Part shown: one piece after another, positions 16,927 to 24,967 of the stretch
Layout of the letters: each line of letters opens with the position of its first letter
Numbering within the stretch: the first letter of the stretch is position 1
DNA from: Synergistetes bacterium HGW-Synergistetes-1
Lineage (GTDB): Bacteria > Synergistota > Synergistia > Synergistales > Synergistaceae
DNA: 64,000 nt
Assembly: GCA_002839185.1 (NCBI GenBank)
Contig: PGXO01000004.1
Location: forward strand, 186,001-250,000
Direction of reading: 5' to 3'
Position numbers and translations under genes: made by a program
The notes under the pieces: generated by a model
What the model was told of the DNA's origin: nothing
Seen by the model: the letters and a program-made list of their open reading frames with translations, nothing else
Database searches by the model: none

Positions 16927-17958
16927 ATGAGGCTTTCAGAACGTGCCCGTACAAGTGGCTGAGCGGCAAAAATCGGTCCGGCGGAGCTGGACAGTTTACT
17001 GAAAGACCTTCCTGTATTTAGGGATGAAAGCCTTATTGCCTCGTGGAACAGGGGCGAGGACGCTGCGCTGTGGAAGATAGACGAAGAAAGGGTAGGGATC
17101 CTGACGGTGGATTTTATAACCCCCGTTGTAGATTCCCCCGAGTATTTCGGCAAAATAGCTGCAGCAAATTCCCTGAGTGACGTCTATGCCATGGGCGGCA
17201 AACCCCTCATAGCTCTTAATGTCGTATGCTTTCCAACCGACTGCGAGCCCCTCGATGTCCTTAAAGAAATACTGAACGGCGGTGCACAGAAGGCCATTGA
17301 GGCAGGCGCTATGCTTGCGGGCGGACACAGCGTCCAGGATGAAGAACCAAAATACGGGCTAGTTGTCTTCGGCGAAGTCAAAAAAGACAGGATGTGGACA
17401 GTCGGGACGGCAAAACCGGGCGACGTCCTGATCCTGACAAAACCGATAGGGACCGGGATAGCTGTGACGGCGATCAAGGCCGGACTATTTTCAGATGAAA
17501 ACATAGATGCAGCCGTGCAAAGCATGGCGAAGCTTAATTCAATCCCTAAGGTCCTTTCAGAGGACATTTGCAGAGCAGTTACAGCCTGTACCGATGTAAC
17601 GGGATTCGGGCTGGCGGGCCATGCGCTCGACCTGCTCTCTGACGGCGCCTCCCTGGAGATCGAAATGGAAAGCCTCCCGCTCCTTCCAGGCATAGGAGAA
17701 ATGGCGGACATGGGACTCATTCCTGCCGGAGCATACAGGAATAAGGAACATTCAGGATCAAAAGTCATAAACGAGTCAAGAATGGGCATCTTTGCAGAAG
17801 ATCTAATATTTGACCCCCAGACCTCAGGAGGTCTTCTTATAGCCATTCCATCGGAGCTCGAAGAGGAGCTGATCAAGCAGCTCCATGCCGGTGGATTTAA
17901 TTGGTCGGTAAGGATAGGTAAGTTTGTTGAGGGGGATAATTTGATTAAACTGGTTTAA
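16927..17958 (+). CDS. selD: Selenide, water dikinase SelD, itself a selenoprotein (in-frame UGA)
   Basis: Makes selenophosphate, the selenium donor for selenocysteine, from selenide and ATP. From the ATG at 16927 (after AAAGGAAGGG) the frame reads through a TGA at 16960-16962 to a TAA at 17956-17958, 343 residues. The UGA falls exactly where the family has its catalytic Cys or Sec, in TSG-U-AAKIGP (residue 12). Downstream motifs are normal: NRGEDAALW, VDFITPVV, DVYAMGGKP, AGGHSVQD, DVTGFGLAGHA, DPQTSGGLL. A conventional caller would start at a GTG (17107) and lose 60 residues. A bSECIS-like hairpin follows the UGA at 16976-16992. Confidence 0.95.
16976..16992 (+). promoter_or_regulatory. Candidate bacterial SECIS hairpin of selD
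   Basis: GTCCGG (16976-16981) pairs with CTGGAC (16987-16992), one pair being G-U, around loop CGGAG. The stem begins 13 bases after the UGA at 16960-16962, which is in the usual distance range for bacterial SECIS elements, and the loop has G in its second position. The structure was paired by eye only. Confidence 0.55.
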
Positions 17959-17960
17959 CG

Positions 17961-18208
17961 CAATTGGGGCATCTAGCGGCGCTGACTTAGCAAGGCTTGC
18001 GGCCCCTCACTTCGACGTATGTTTAATGCTTTGGCGAAGTGCGGCATGGTGATGCCGCGCGAAGTGGCGATTTTATCGCCGCGAAGCAGTTGGGAAGCGG
18101 TTGTTAAGAGCCAAGTACCAACTGATTTCCAATCGATTCCCTACTGACTTCCGCCGGATGTTTTCCGGCAAATTCCTGTGTCGTTATCATATCCGATCTG
18201 CCCCAATT
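17961..18208 (+). repeat. Palindrome-ended intergenic element, long form (copy 1)
   Basis: Begins CAATTGGGGCAT 2 bases after the selD stop and ends ATCTGCCCCAATT. The left part carries the core GCGCTGACTTAGCAAGGCTT and TTCGACGTATG. The centre is an inserted cassette: two linker-hairpin units (GCGAAGT then GCGGCAT/ATGCCGC; GCGAAGT then GGCGAT/ATCGCC) and an 11-bp periodic run (CCAACTGATTT, CCAATCGATTC, CCTACTGACTT). The right part is GTCGTTATCATATCCGATCTG. About 248 bases; close relatives lie at 24104-24350 and 40511-40765. Confidence 0.8.
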
Positions 18209-18612
18209 AAGACAATAAAATTATCGTAAAAAAATCTAAGGAAAATTCAGTTTGTGAGAAGTGGCGATTTTATCGCCGCGAAGCAGTAGTTTTAAAACAT
18301 AGCTAAGCAATTGCTGAGCGGTCGCTGAACAATTTTAAAATCCTAATAGAACCGTCGTCCCCGAATGCTTGAATCGGGGATCCAGTGTCTCTGAAATTAG
18401 ATTATAACTGACTTTTGCGTTCTTGAAATGTCAGAAGCCAGGTTAACCACTAAACGTTGGCAGATCTATAATCCCCAAAAAGAAATAAATATCAGTCATA
18501 TCCTTATGCAGTAACAATGGTGAAACTGTCGGACATCAATCCGGCGTGAAGCTGCGGCAAAAAATGCCGTATAAAGCAGTTTTGTTGTAAACTGATATTA
18601 CACCACTTTACT
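18209..18612. repeat. Repeat-filled gap before the Synergist-CTERM gene
   Basis: Contains a linker-hairpin unit at about 18257-18287 (GAGAAGT, then GGCGATTTTATCGCC, then GCGAAGCAG), 11-bp words at 18300-18330 (GCTAAGCAATT, GCTGAGCGGTC, GCTGAACAATT), and a GTCGTCCCCGAATGCTTGAA / CGGGGATCC palindrome at about 18352-18387. No gene is visible. Confidence 0.65.
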
Positions 18613-18633
18613 GTGAAAGGATGTGTAACTGTT

Positions 18634-20226
18634 ATGAAAAAAGTTGCAGCATGCTTGCTCCTGATCCTGTGTCTCTGTATCGGGATCACGGGCGCCGAGG
18701 CCCTCAGTATCGAGATAGTCGCACCGTCTGAGGGGAGCCGGATACTTGCCCCGAAGCGCGACTTTTACGTGATCGCATCGCTTGACCGTGAGGGGCAGAC
18801 CCCAGAGGGAAAGCCTTTCAACGTGCGCTTCGAACTCTCCCTTAACGGAAATCCAACGCCTCTCCGAACCATCACGAGCGCTGTGGATGACAACGGCCTG
18901 ACCCCGGCAACCGCGATCGAGACAGACTACGCGAACGGCTGGACTCCCGCGACCTCGGCTGACATAGTTGCTTCGCCGCTTCCGGACCTTGTATTCGATC
19001 CTGCCCAACCGAGTTCGAAATTAGACCCTGAAAAAAAGGCTGTCGTTATGGAATACTACGCTGCGGCGCTTATACAGGGCGGCTGCACCAAGGATTTCGA
19101 CACAGACTATGACAGTAAATATTCCCAGGATCTTGAGGATGGCAGTTACACGCTCACCATCACGGCCGTCGGCAAGGATGACGGCCTGGTTCTTGACACA
19201 GAAAGTATTGACCTTACCTTCGGATCCGTTCCGGACAAGATCCTCTCCCGTTTCAGCCCGGCAGAACACATGACTAACGTTACGGCCTTTGCTGAAGCAA
19301 ATGACTCGCACATGTACCTGGACCTTTTTCCCGGCTACTGGGATGCGAAAACGCTGCCCCACGGGACAGAGCCCTCGACACTCTTCTATGAGATCGTGAA
19401 ACGCTGGCGCGTCAGCGATACACTCGAATACCTGAACGGCACGGTTCGCGGTATCATCTACTGTGTCCATGAGACAAGCGCTACGCAGGCGGTAGAGATC
19501 GGCGGCATGGCCAGTGCCCTTCTGCTCGATAGTGATTCGATGCTTTGGTATTACTACGACATCGGCGACACTACCGTAAAATACGATACAGGCAACGGGA
19601 GCACCGCAGAGAAAAAGGGCAGCATTGTCGCGTTCGATGCTGACGACCGTCTGGTGCTCACGCGCGCCGAGATCCGAGGAGACGGCGTGACAGAAGTTCC
19701 TGAGGCCGATTACGTATGCTCGCCCGACTTAGCGGACAAGCAGGTCGACTGGAACGTATCAAACGGTGTCTTCGTGAAGCCGAAGCAGCTTCTCAGCATT
19801 TTCGGTGCGGTCACCCCGATCCAGCCAGACCCCGAGGATGTTGTTGCAAATGATGACGGGACCTACAGCGTGAACAACCGCATCGCGACAGTACATTACT
19901 CCGTGCTTGACGGAACGACAGAAGTCCTTTCCTTCGACGCGAAGCTCGTTAAGCTGATTCGCTACGGAATCAACGGAGATAAAGCGTCAATATACGAATT
20001 CCGTCACGACATCCCCATTCCCGATGACTTCGACAGCCCTCTGACCGTAAAACTCTCGGCGTTCGACAGTCACGGAGATCCTGTGGAAGGAACTAGCGAA
20101 ACATTTGTCATGCACCTGAATGAGTCAAGCTCAGGAGGATGTTCGACCGGTTTTGCTTCGCTCCTGGCATTGCTTCTCATCCCGCTTCTCTTAATCAAGT
20201 ATGACCGGAGTCGCTGGGAACAATAA
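18634..20226 (+). CDS. Secreted protein with Synergist-CTERM sorting signal
   Basis: 530 residues, function not recognised. A signal peptide covers about 1-24 (KKVAACLLLILCLCIGITG). The body is acidic and beta-rich. The C-terminus is SSSGGCSTGF, then a leucine-rich membrane span (LLALLLIPLLLI), then KYDRSRW. This GGC plus hydrophobic plus basic tail matches the Synergist-CTERM domain, a lineage-specific surface-sorting tag. The ATG at 18634 is chosen over the GTG at 18613 because the signal peptide starts there. Codon use is more GC-rich and regular than the neighbours (many GAC, CGC, GCG), so recent transfer or strong expression are both possible. It stands alone between repeat-filled gaps. 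Confidence 0.8.
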   Translation: MKKVAACLLLILCLCIGITGAEALSIEIVAPSEGSRILAPKRDFYVIASLDREGQTPEGKPFNVRFELSLNGNPTPLRTITSAVDDNGLTPATAIETDYANGWTPATSADIVASPLPDLVFDPAQPSSKLDPEKKAVVMEYYAAALIQGGCTKDFDTDYDSKYSQDLEDGSYTLTITAVGKDDGLVLDTESIDLTFGSVPDKILSRFSPAEHMTNVTAFAEANDSHMYLDLFPGYWDAKTLPHGTEPSTLFYEIVKRWRVSDTLEYLNGTVRGIIYCVHETSATQAVEIGGMASALLLDSDSMLWYYYDIGDTTVKYDTGNGSTAEKKGSIVAFDADDRLVLTRAEIRGDGVTEVPEADYVCSPDLADKQVDWNVSNGVFVKPKQLLSIFGAVTPIQPDPEDVVANDDGTYSVNNRIATVHYSVLDGTTEVLSFDAKLVKLIRYGINGDKASIYEFRHDIPIPDDFDSPLTVKLSAFDSHGDPVEGTSETFVMHLNESSSGGCSTGFASLLALLLIPLLLIKYDRSRWEQ

Positions 20227-20234
20227 AAGACCTT

Positions 20235-20269
20235 CGATCGGGCTGCCTGAAGGATGGGTGGCCCGATCG
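20235..20269 (+). terminator. Hairpin after the Synergist-CTERM gene
   Basis: CGATCGGGC (20235-20243) pairs perfectly with GCCCGATCG (20261-20269). There is no T tract after it, so it may be a terminator of an unusual kind or an RNA 3' end stabiliser. Confidence 0.5.
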
Positions 20270-20292
20270 TCTATCTTCACCGACGGGTGGTC

Positions 20293-20334
20293 CGCAAGCC
20301 CTGCTAAGTCAGCGCTGTTATATATCCCAATTGT
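20293..20334 (-). repeat. Fragment of the palindrome-ended element
   Basis: GCAAGCCCTGCTAAGTCAGCGC followed by ATCCCAATTG is the terminal third of the 127-bp element family in minus orientation (complement of CAATTGGG and GCGCTGACTTAGCA). It lies immediately upstream of the prfB -10. Confidence 0.6.
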
Positions 20335-20345
20335 ACGCGTACTTT

Positions 20346-20354
20346 TGATATAAT
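20346..20354 (+). promoter_or_regulatory. Extended -10 promoter of prfB
   Basis: TGATATAAT (20346-20354) is an extended -10 with a perfect TATAAT core. No good -35 is seen at the right distance. The prfB ATG is at 20403, after GGGAGAGG. Confidence 0.5.
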
Positions 20355-20402
20355 AAAGCTCGCACAACAAAGCACTATTTGTAATAAAAGGGAGAGGTAC
20401 AC

Positions 20403-21528
20403 ATGGTAGTATTGCCAATATCTACTGTCATGACCGATCTGCGCTCGTCTTTTGACGAGTTGCGTGAAAGTCTTTGACCCGTCTACACTGAAAACAAGGA
20501 TAGAAGAACTTCAAAAACTTACAGTTGAACCCGACTTCTGGTCCTCGGATAATGCCCATGAGGTAAACAGGGAGATATCACTTCTTCAGTCCAGACTTGA
20601 CAAAATCGAATCATCACAAAATGAGCTTCTTGAGCTCGAAGCTATCGCTGAGCTGCTGAGTGAAGTTGATGATCCTGAGCTGAACTCAGAGTTCTATGCC
20701 AGATCATCCGCAATGGCAAAAAGCATCGAAGCATACCAGATACTAGTGCTGCTTGACGGAGAATATGACTCCGGCGATGCGATAATGACCATTCATGCCG
20801 GGGCCGGTGGCCTGGACTCACAGGACTGGGCAGAAATGCTCTACCGTATGTACATGCGCTGGGCAGAATCAAATAAATTCACCGTAAAGCTTATAGATGA
20901 ACTGCCCGATCAAGAAGCAGGGATAAAAAGCGTAACTATATCTATTAACGGAGATTACGCATATGGATATTTGAAAGGCGAGCAGGGAGTACACAGACTT
21001 GTAAGGATATCTCCCTTCGATTCAGCGAAACGGCGTCACACAAGTTTCGCCTCAATTGAAGTTATGCCTGTCCTTCCTGACAGTGTCGAGGTGGAGATCA
21101 GACCCGAGGATCTGAAAGTGGACACGTTCCGTTCAAGCGGAGCCGGCGGTCAGTATGTCAACATGACGGACTCTGCGATAAGGATAACCCATATGCCGTC
21201 CGGAATAGTCGTAAGCTGTCAGACAGAACGATCTCAGCACATGAACAGGGCGACCGCGATGCAGGTACTTCGTTCAAAGCTCTTTGAGAAGACGCTCAGG
21301 GAGAGGCAGGCGCAGCTCGACAACATACAGGGCGAAAAAAGAACTGTTGCGTGGGGAAGTCAGATACGGTCCTATACGCTTCAGCCCTTCCAGCTGATCA
21401 AGGACCACCGTTCAGGATGTGAAATTGGAAATGTCCAGGCAGTACTGGACGGTGACCTCGATGAGCTTATAATGAGTTATTTAAGGTATATGAAAACCGG
21501 GAAACTCCAAAACGGGAGTGACAATTGA
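20403..21528 (+). CDS. prfB: Peptide chain release factor 2, with programmed +1 frameshift
   Basis: Recognises UGA and UAA stops and releases the peptide. The 5' frame runs from ATG 20403 to an in-frame TGA at 20475-20477 in the context CTT-TGA-C. Slipping one base continues in the next frame (LDPSTLKTRIEEL) to a TGA at 21526-21528, about 374 residues. This is the classical RF2 autoregulatory site. The anticodon-like tripeptide is SPF in VRISPFDSAKRRHTSF, and the catalytic GGQ is in SSGAGGQYVNM near residue 246. Unlike E. coli there is no AGGGGG-type internal Shine-Dalgarno before the slip site. The S55 peptidase gene overlaps the stop. Confidence 0.94.
20472..20478 (+). promoter_or_regulatory. 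RF2 programmed frameshift site
   Basis: CTTTGAC: slippery CTT codon, then UGA followed by C. The preceding bases are GCGTGAAAGT, only weakly complementary to the 16S rRNA 3' end. Confidence 0.9.
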
Positions 21529-23789
21529 AGATGAATATAAATTCTCTGCATCGCTTGAAACCGCTAAAAATTGAGCAGATCGCCCCGCAAGTCCGGGAAC
21601 AGGGCAGTTTTTTGCTCAAATTAACAGTAATCGCGGCCATATTACTCTTTTTTGGGAGTGTATTGCTGCCGGTGTCATCCTGTGCGGCTGAAAATATGCC
21701 ATTCGTCCCGGCTGACCCTGTCTTGCCTCTGTCGCAGATAAAACCGGGAATGAAGGCTGAAATAAGAACAGTACTGCGTGGAACTAAGATATCCAGGTTT
21801 CCTGCTACTTTGCTTGGCATAGTTCCAAGGAAGACAAGCCCGAAAAACCTTGTCCTTATAAGGGTAGACGACCCTTATGTGAGGGCAAATGGAGGCATCG
21901 CAGCAGGAATGAGCGGTTCTCCTGTATATGTCGGAGGGAAACTCGTCGGCGCTATAGGTTACGGATGGCAGTTCAGCGACAACAACCTTGGCCTTGTCAC
22001 ACCGATCGAGGAAATGGTCAAAGCCTTCAACTGGCCGGACAAAATTCCGCCTTTCGGAGTATCGGTTAAGATACCGAAAGAGCCGATCAGTGCGGACATT
22101 AAACCTGATGCTAAAGAGAAAAAAACAGAAGAGCCGGTTTCAGACGATGTCAAAGAAGAACCGGCCTCCTGTGATTTTGCAATAGAAGGGATCACATCAG
22201 CGGACGTAACATCAGGAGACCAGTGTCCTGAAGAAGATCCTGCAACTGATAAAGGAACGGAAGAAACAGAAGAGCCGAACGACGAAACGGTTTCCGATGA
22301 TATCAAGACCGAACCAACATCAGAAGACATCGCAAAGCTTTATGATGCCGAACTTGTACCCCTTGGGATGCCGATACTTGTCGACGGCATCAGCAACAGG
22401 GTCACAGAGGAGTTGAAAAAAAGGCTCGGATTGCCTCTGATACCTCTGGGCGGAGCATCGTCAGAAGGCACTGCCGCCAAACTCAACACAAAACCGGAAC
22501 CCGGATCAGCGATAGGGGCCTCTCTTGCATGGGGTGACATACAGATCGGCGGGATAGGGACACTTACAGCGCTTTCAAAAGAAGGACGCTTCCTTGGCTT
22601 CGGTCACCCAATGGCCGGTCAGGGTGCAGTCGCATACCCATTGACAGAGGCTACGATACTTCAGGTCATACCCGGCATGGAGAGCTCATTCAAACTTGGG
22701 TATCAGGGTCCGATAATCGGAATAATAACCCAGGACAGGCCTGAAGCCATTGGCGGCTACATCGGGCAGCTGGCGCCCGCGATAAGTTACAGGGTAAGGT
22801 TCAACGACGTTGACAGCAAAAAAGATACTGTAAAAAGATTCCAGACTGTTGCGGATTCTTTCACCGGTCCGGTGATCGGAAGCATGGGAATGCTTGGGAT
22901 AATTGACGATCTATGGGCACGAAGGGGAGAGGGCACTGCCATTCTCAAATATAAATTCTACGGAGGGAACCTTCCAAAAGGATGGGAGAGGAGAAATATC
23001 TTCTTTTCAGAACAGGACCTTATGGGCTCGTTGCTGACGGAATTCGATAACCTTGCGGAGCTCTTTTCGCTCAACCAGTTCCAGGAGATCAGGCCGTTTG
23101 GCGTAGAGCTTGACGTTGAAATAACGAGGGACGCCCGTGTTGTTTTCATTGAAAAACTTGAAATCGTTGACAAAAAAGACTCTTATGCCCCGGGTGAGAA
23201 GATAGAACTTGAGATAACGCTGAGGCCCTGGCGCAAAAGATCGATGATAAAGAGGATCCCGATAACTGTTCCGCAAAATGCTGTAGGTTTCTGCGAGATC
23301 CTTGTCAGGGGCGGCGGCATCATGGAACCGGAGCAGGAATCGCTTGCAACGGGTCTGCGCGCGATATCGAGCCTTGACGACCTTCTGAAAGAACTGAGCA
23401 TAAAGGAAACCAACAATCAGATCGTTGCGGAGATAGACGGTCCTGAGGCCAGAGATAAAGAGAGCAAGGAAAAGCCAAGCATTGAAGACCTCCTTGACGA
23501 CCGCCTGCAGAGTGAGATCCGGGCAGAACGCATCAAAAAGGGCGCAATGGTCATAGTAGACACGAATTACTATGTAGAAGGCCTGCTCCGTAAAATGATA
23601 AAAATAAAAAGATCAGACGGCAAAGAAGAAGCAGGCCCTACTCCTGAAGAAGAAACCACAATGAGGGCTCAGGCCGAAGCGCTGGAAGCGGCAGGCGGTG
23701 AAGTCGAAGAAGCTCCTCCGGAAACGGAAGGATCTATTTCCGTGAAGCGGCGATTTAATCGCCGTGAAGCAATAGTGAAGCAATGGTGA
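21525..23789 (+). CDS. SpoIVB peptidase S55 domain protein
   Basis: 754 residues. A hydrophobic export segment lies at about 29-50 (LLKLTVIAAILLFFGSVLL). The S55 serine-protease signature is GGIAAGMSGSPVYVGGKLVG with the serine near residue 130; GFGHPMAGQGAVAYPLTEA is a second conserved block. In Bacillus SpoIVB cleaves SpoIVFA to activate a sporulation sigma factor, but this phylum does not sporulate, so a different envelope-signalling target is likely. An acidic insertion (about 190-270) repeats EEPVSDD-like segments. TTG start overlapping the prfB stop (TTGA). The last residues (VKRRFNRREAIVKQW) are encoded by intergenic repeat sequence. Confidence 0.85.
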   Translation: MKMNINSLHRLKPLKIEQIAPQVREQGSFLLKLTVIAAILLFFGSVLLPVSSCAAENMPFVPADPVLPLSQIKPGMKAEIRTVLRGTKISRFPATLLGIVPRKTSPKNLVLIRVDDPYVRANGGIAAGMSGSPVYVGGKLVGAIGYGWQFSDNNLGLVTPIEEMVKAFNWPDKIPPFGVSVKIPKEPISADIKPDAKEKKTEEPVSDDVKEEPASCDFAIEGITSADVTSGDQCPEEDPATDKGTEETEEPNDETVSDDIKTEPTSEDIAKLYDAELVPLGMPILVDGISNRVTEELKKRLGLPLIPLGGASSEGTAAKLNTKPEPGSAIGASLAWGDIQIGGIGTLTALSKEGRFLGFGHPMAGQGAVAYPLTEATILQVIPGMESSFKLGYQGPIIGIITQDRPEAIGGYIGQLAPAISYRVRFNDVDSKKDTVKRFQTVADSFTGPVIGSMGMLGIIDDLWARRGEGTAILKYKFYGGNLPKGWERRNIFFSEQDLMGSLLTEFDNLAELFSLNQFQEIRPFGVELDVEITRDARVVFIEKLEIVDKKDSYAPGEKIELEITLRPWRKRSMIKRIPITVPQNAVGFCEILVRGGGIMEPEQESLATGLRAISSLDDLLKELSIKETNNQIVAEIDGPEARDKESKEKPSIEDLLDDRLQSEIRAERIKKGAMVIVDTNYYVEGLLRKMIKIKRSDGKEEAGPTPEEETTMRAQAEALEAAGGEVEEAPPETEGSISVKRRFNRREAIVKQW

Positions 23790-23850
23790 AACGGTTGTGA
23801 AAAGCGGCTGAGCAATCGCTGAGCGGTTGCTGAGCAATAGCTGAGCGATT
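23738..23850. repeat. Linker-hairpin plus 11-bp periodic block at the S55 gene 3' end
   Basis: Starts inside the coding sequence with GTGAAGC then GGCGATTTAATCGCC, followed by GTGAAGCAATA, GTGAAGCAATG, GTGAAACGGTT, GTGAAAAGCG (10), GCTGAGCAATC, GCTGAGCGGTT, GCTGAGCAATA, GCTGAGCGATT. The word changes from GTGAAGC to GCTGAGC partway while the period stays at 11. Confidence 0.75.
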
Positions 23851-23869
23851 GTAGGACCTTAGGAACCGG

Positions 23870-24103
23870 ACCCTCTTCGTCTTCCCCGAGTGCTTAAATC
23901 GGGGATCCAGCGGCTTCGGTTTGGATCTTAAAAAGCCTGTAATAGCAAAGATCTAAAGAAACTGGATCCCCGCTCAGTGGCATACGGGGATGACGGGGAC
24001 GAGACACTGGATCCCGGCTCACGGCCAGAGAGCCAACGAGTTGCGAGTTGTGCGAATCGGCTGGTAGTTACATCAAGTGCATACCGGGATGACGGGGTGG
24101 AGG
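23870..24103. repeat. CCCCG/CGGGG palindromic repeats
   Basis: Copies of TCCCCGAGTGCTTAAATCGGGGATCC (shown here only as the arms CCCCGA and TCGGGGATCC) at about 23880-23912, then CTGGATCCCCG ... CGGGGATGAC at about 23961-23995, and shorter copies to 24100. No gene is visible. Confidence 0.65.
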
Positions 24104-24350
24104 CAATTGGGATTTAGAGCGAGTGATAACGACGCAAGAATCTGCCGGAAAAACATCCGGCGGGAGTCAGTAGGGAATCGATTGGAAATCAGTTGGTACT
24201 TGGCTCTTAACAACCGCTTCCCAATTGCTTCGCGGCGATAAAATCGCCACTTCGCGCGGTACGCTCCTTGCCGCACTTCGCCAAAGTATTAAACATACGT
24301 CGAAGCGAAGGACCTTGAGCCTTGCTAAGTTAGCGCTCCGCTTTTAGGTT
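24104..24350 (-). repeat. Palindrome-ended intergenic element, long form (copy 2, one end lost)
   Basis: Minus-orientation relative of 17961-18208. It starts CAATTGGGATTTAGAGC, passes through ATCCGGCGGGAGTCAG, 11-bp words, the hairpin GGCGATAAAATCGCC, and TACGTCGAAGCGAAGG, and reaches the core CTTGCTAAGTTAGCGC at about 24320-24337. The distal inverted end is missing, and the next element begins 13 bases on. Confidence 0.75.
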
Positions 24351-24362
24351 TTTCGATAAATA

Positions 24363-24504
24363 AATATTTGGCAATTGGGATTTAGAGCGAGTGATGACGA
24401 CGCAACACGAAAAATTCAAACTAAGGCGTATATGAATACGTCGAAGTGAAGGATTTTGAGTGTTGCTAAGTCAGCGCCGCTATAAATCCCAATTGCCAAA
24501 TATT
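24363..24504 (-). repeat. Palindrome-ended intergenic element, short form with 22-bp perfect ends
   Basis: AATATTTGGCAATTGGGA at 24363-24380 begins a 22-base arm (24363-24384) that is the exact reverse complement of 24483-24504. Between them lies the family core in minus orientation (GACGACGCAAC, TACGTCGAAG, TGCTAAGTCAGCGC). The right arm overlaps the end of dgkA: it supplies the last eight codons (LIFGNWDL) and the TAG stop. Confidence 0.85.
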
Positions 24505-24848
24505 AACAGGAAAGCTGCTCCATAGCCCAGGAGCAGGCTGAGCATGACAGCTGCGGACAGCATATCCTTTGCACGCTTGACATCTTCCCTGTAGATAGAG
24601 CCGAGCAGCAGATCTATTATCGTTTCAGCGGCAGTATTTATAAGTTCGATAACTATCGGAAAGAGCCCTGCCAGAAAGACAGCTAGGATAGCTTTGATAT
24701 CCTTGTCCATCCATATCGCCAGAACCAAAAGAAACGCAAGTGCGCCAAACTCGCGTCTTACTGCGTTTTCGGAAACAAAAGCAGAGTAAATGCCATTCAG
24801 GGAAAACATAGTCTTGTTGATCAGGTTGCCGCTCTTCCACTGTTTCAT
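24480..24848 (-). CDS. dgkA: Diacylglycerol kinase DgkA
   Basis: Small integral-membrane kinase recycling diacylglycerol to phosphatidic acid. 122 residues, the usual length. It has three hydrophobic helices and the family motif ELINTAAETIIDL, followed by VKRAKDMLSAAVM, holding the metal-binding and catalytic Glu and Asn residues. The C-terminal residues LIFGNWDL and the stop come from the inverted arm of the repeat element at 24363-24504. Divergent from fhs with about 120 bases between the starts. Confidence 0.92.
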   Translation of the reverse strand: MKQWKSGNLINKTMFSLNGIYSAFVSENAVRREFGALAFLLVLAIWMDKDIKAILAVFLAGLFPIVIELINTAAETIIDLLLGSIYREDVKRAKDMLSAAVMLSLLLGYGAAFLLIFGNWDL

Positions 24849-24891
24849 ACTTTATCACCATACATCACGAAAATAAAATTAGTATTTAACA

Positions 24892-24920
24892 TTAACATTT
24901 TGGGCCATTTATGGTATATA
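24892..24920 (+). promoter_or_regulatory. fhs promoter
   Basis: TTAACA at 24892-24897, 17-base spacer, TATATA at 24915-24920. The fhs ATG lies 48 bases downstream of the -10, with GGAGGAGG before it. Confidence 0.6.
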
Positions 24921-24967
24921 TAGTAACTTCAACCCCAGTAGTAATTATATATCAGGAGGAGGATATT

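Noticed and set aside
17107-17958. SelD starting at GTG 17107
   Set aside because: This start omits the conserved glycine-rich N-terminus and the Sec residue. The frame continues upstream through a UGA in the expected motif.
20452-21528. RF2 as a single-frame gene starting at 20452
   Set aside because: The true start is ATG 20403 in another frame, joined by the CTTTGAC shift; the frame start at 20452 has no ribosome site.
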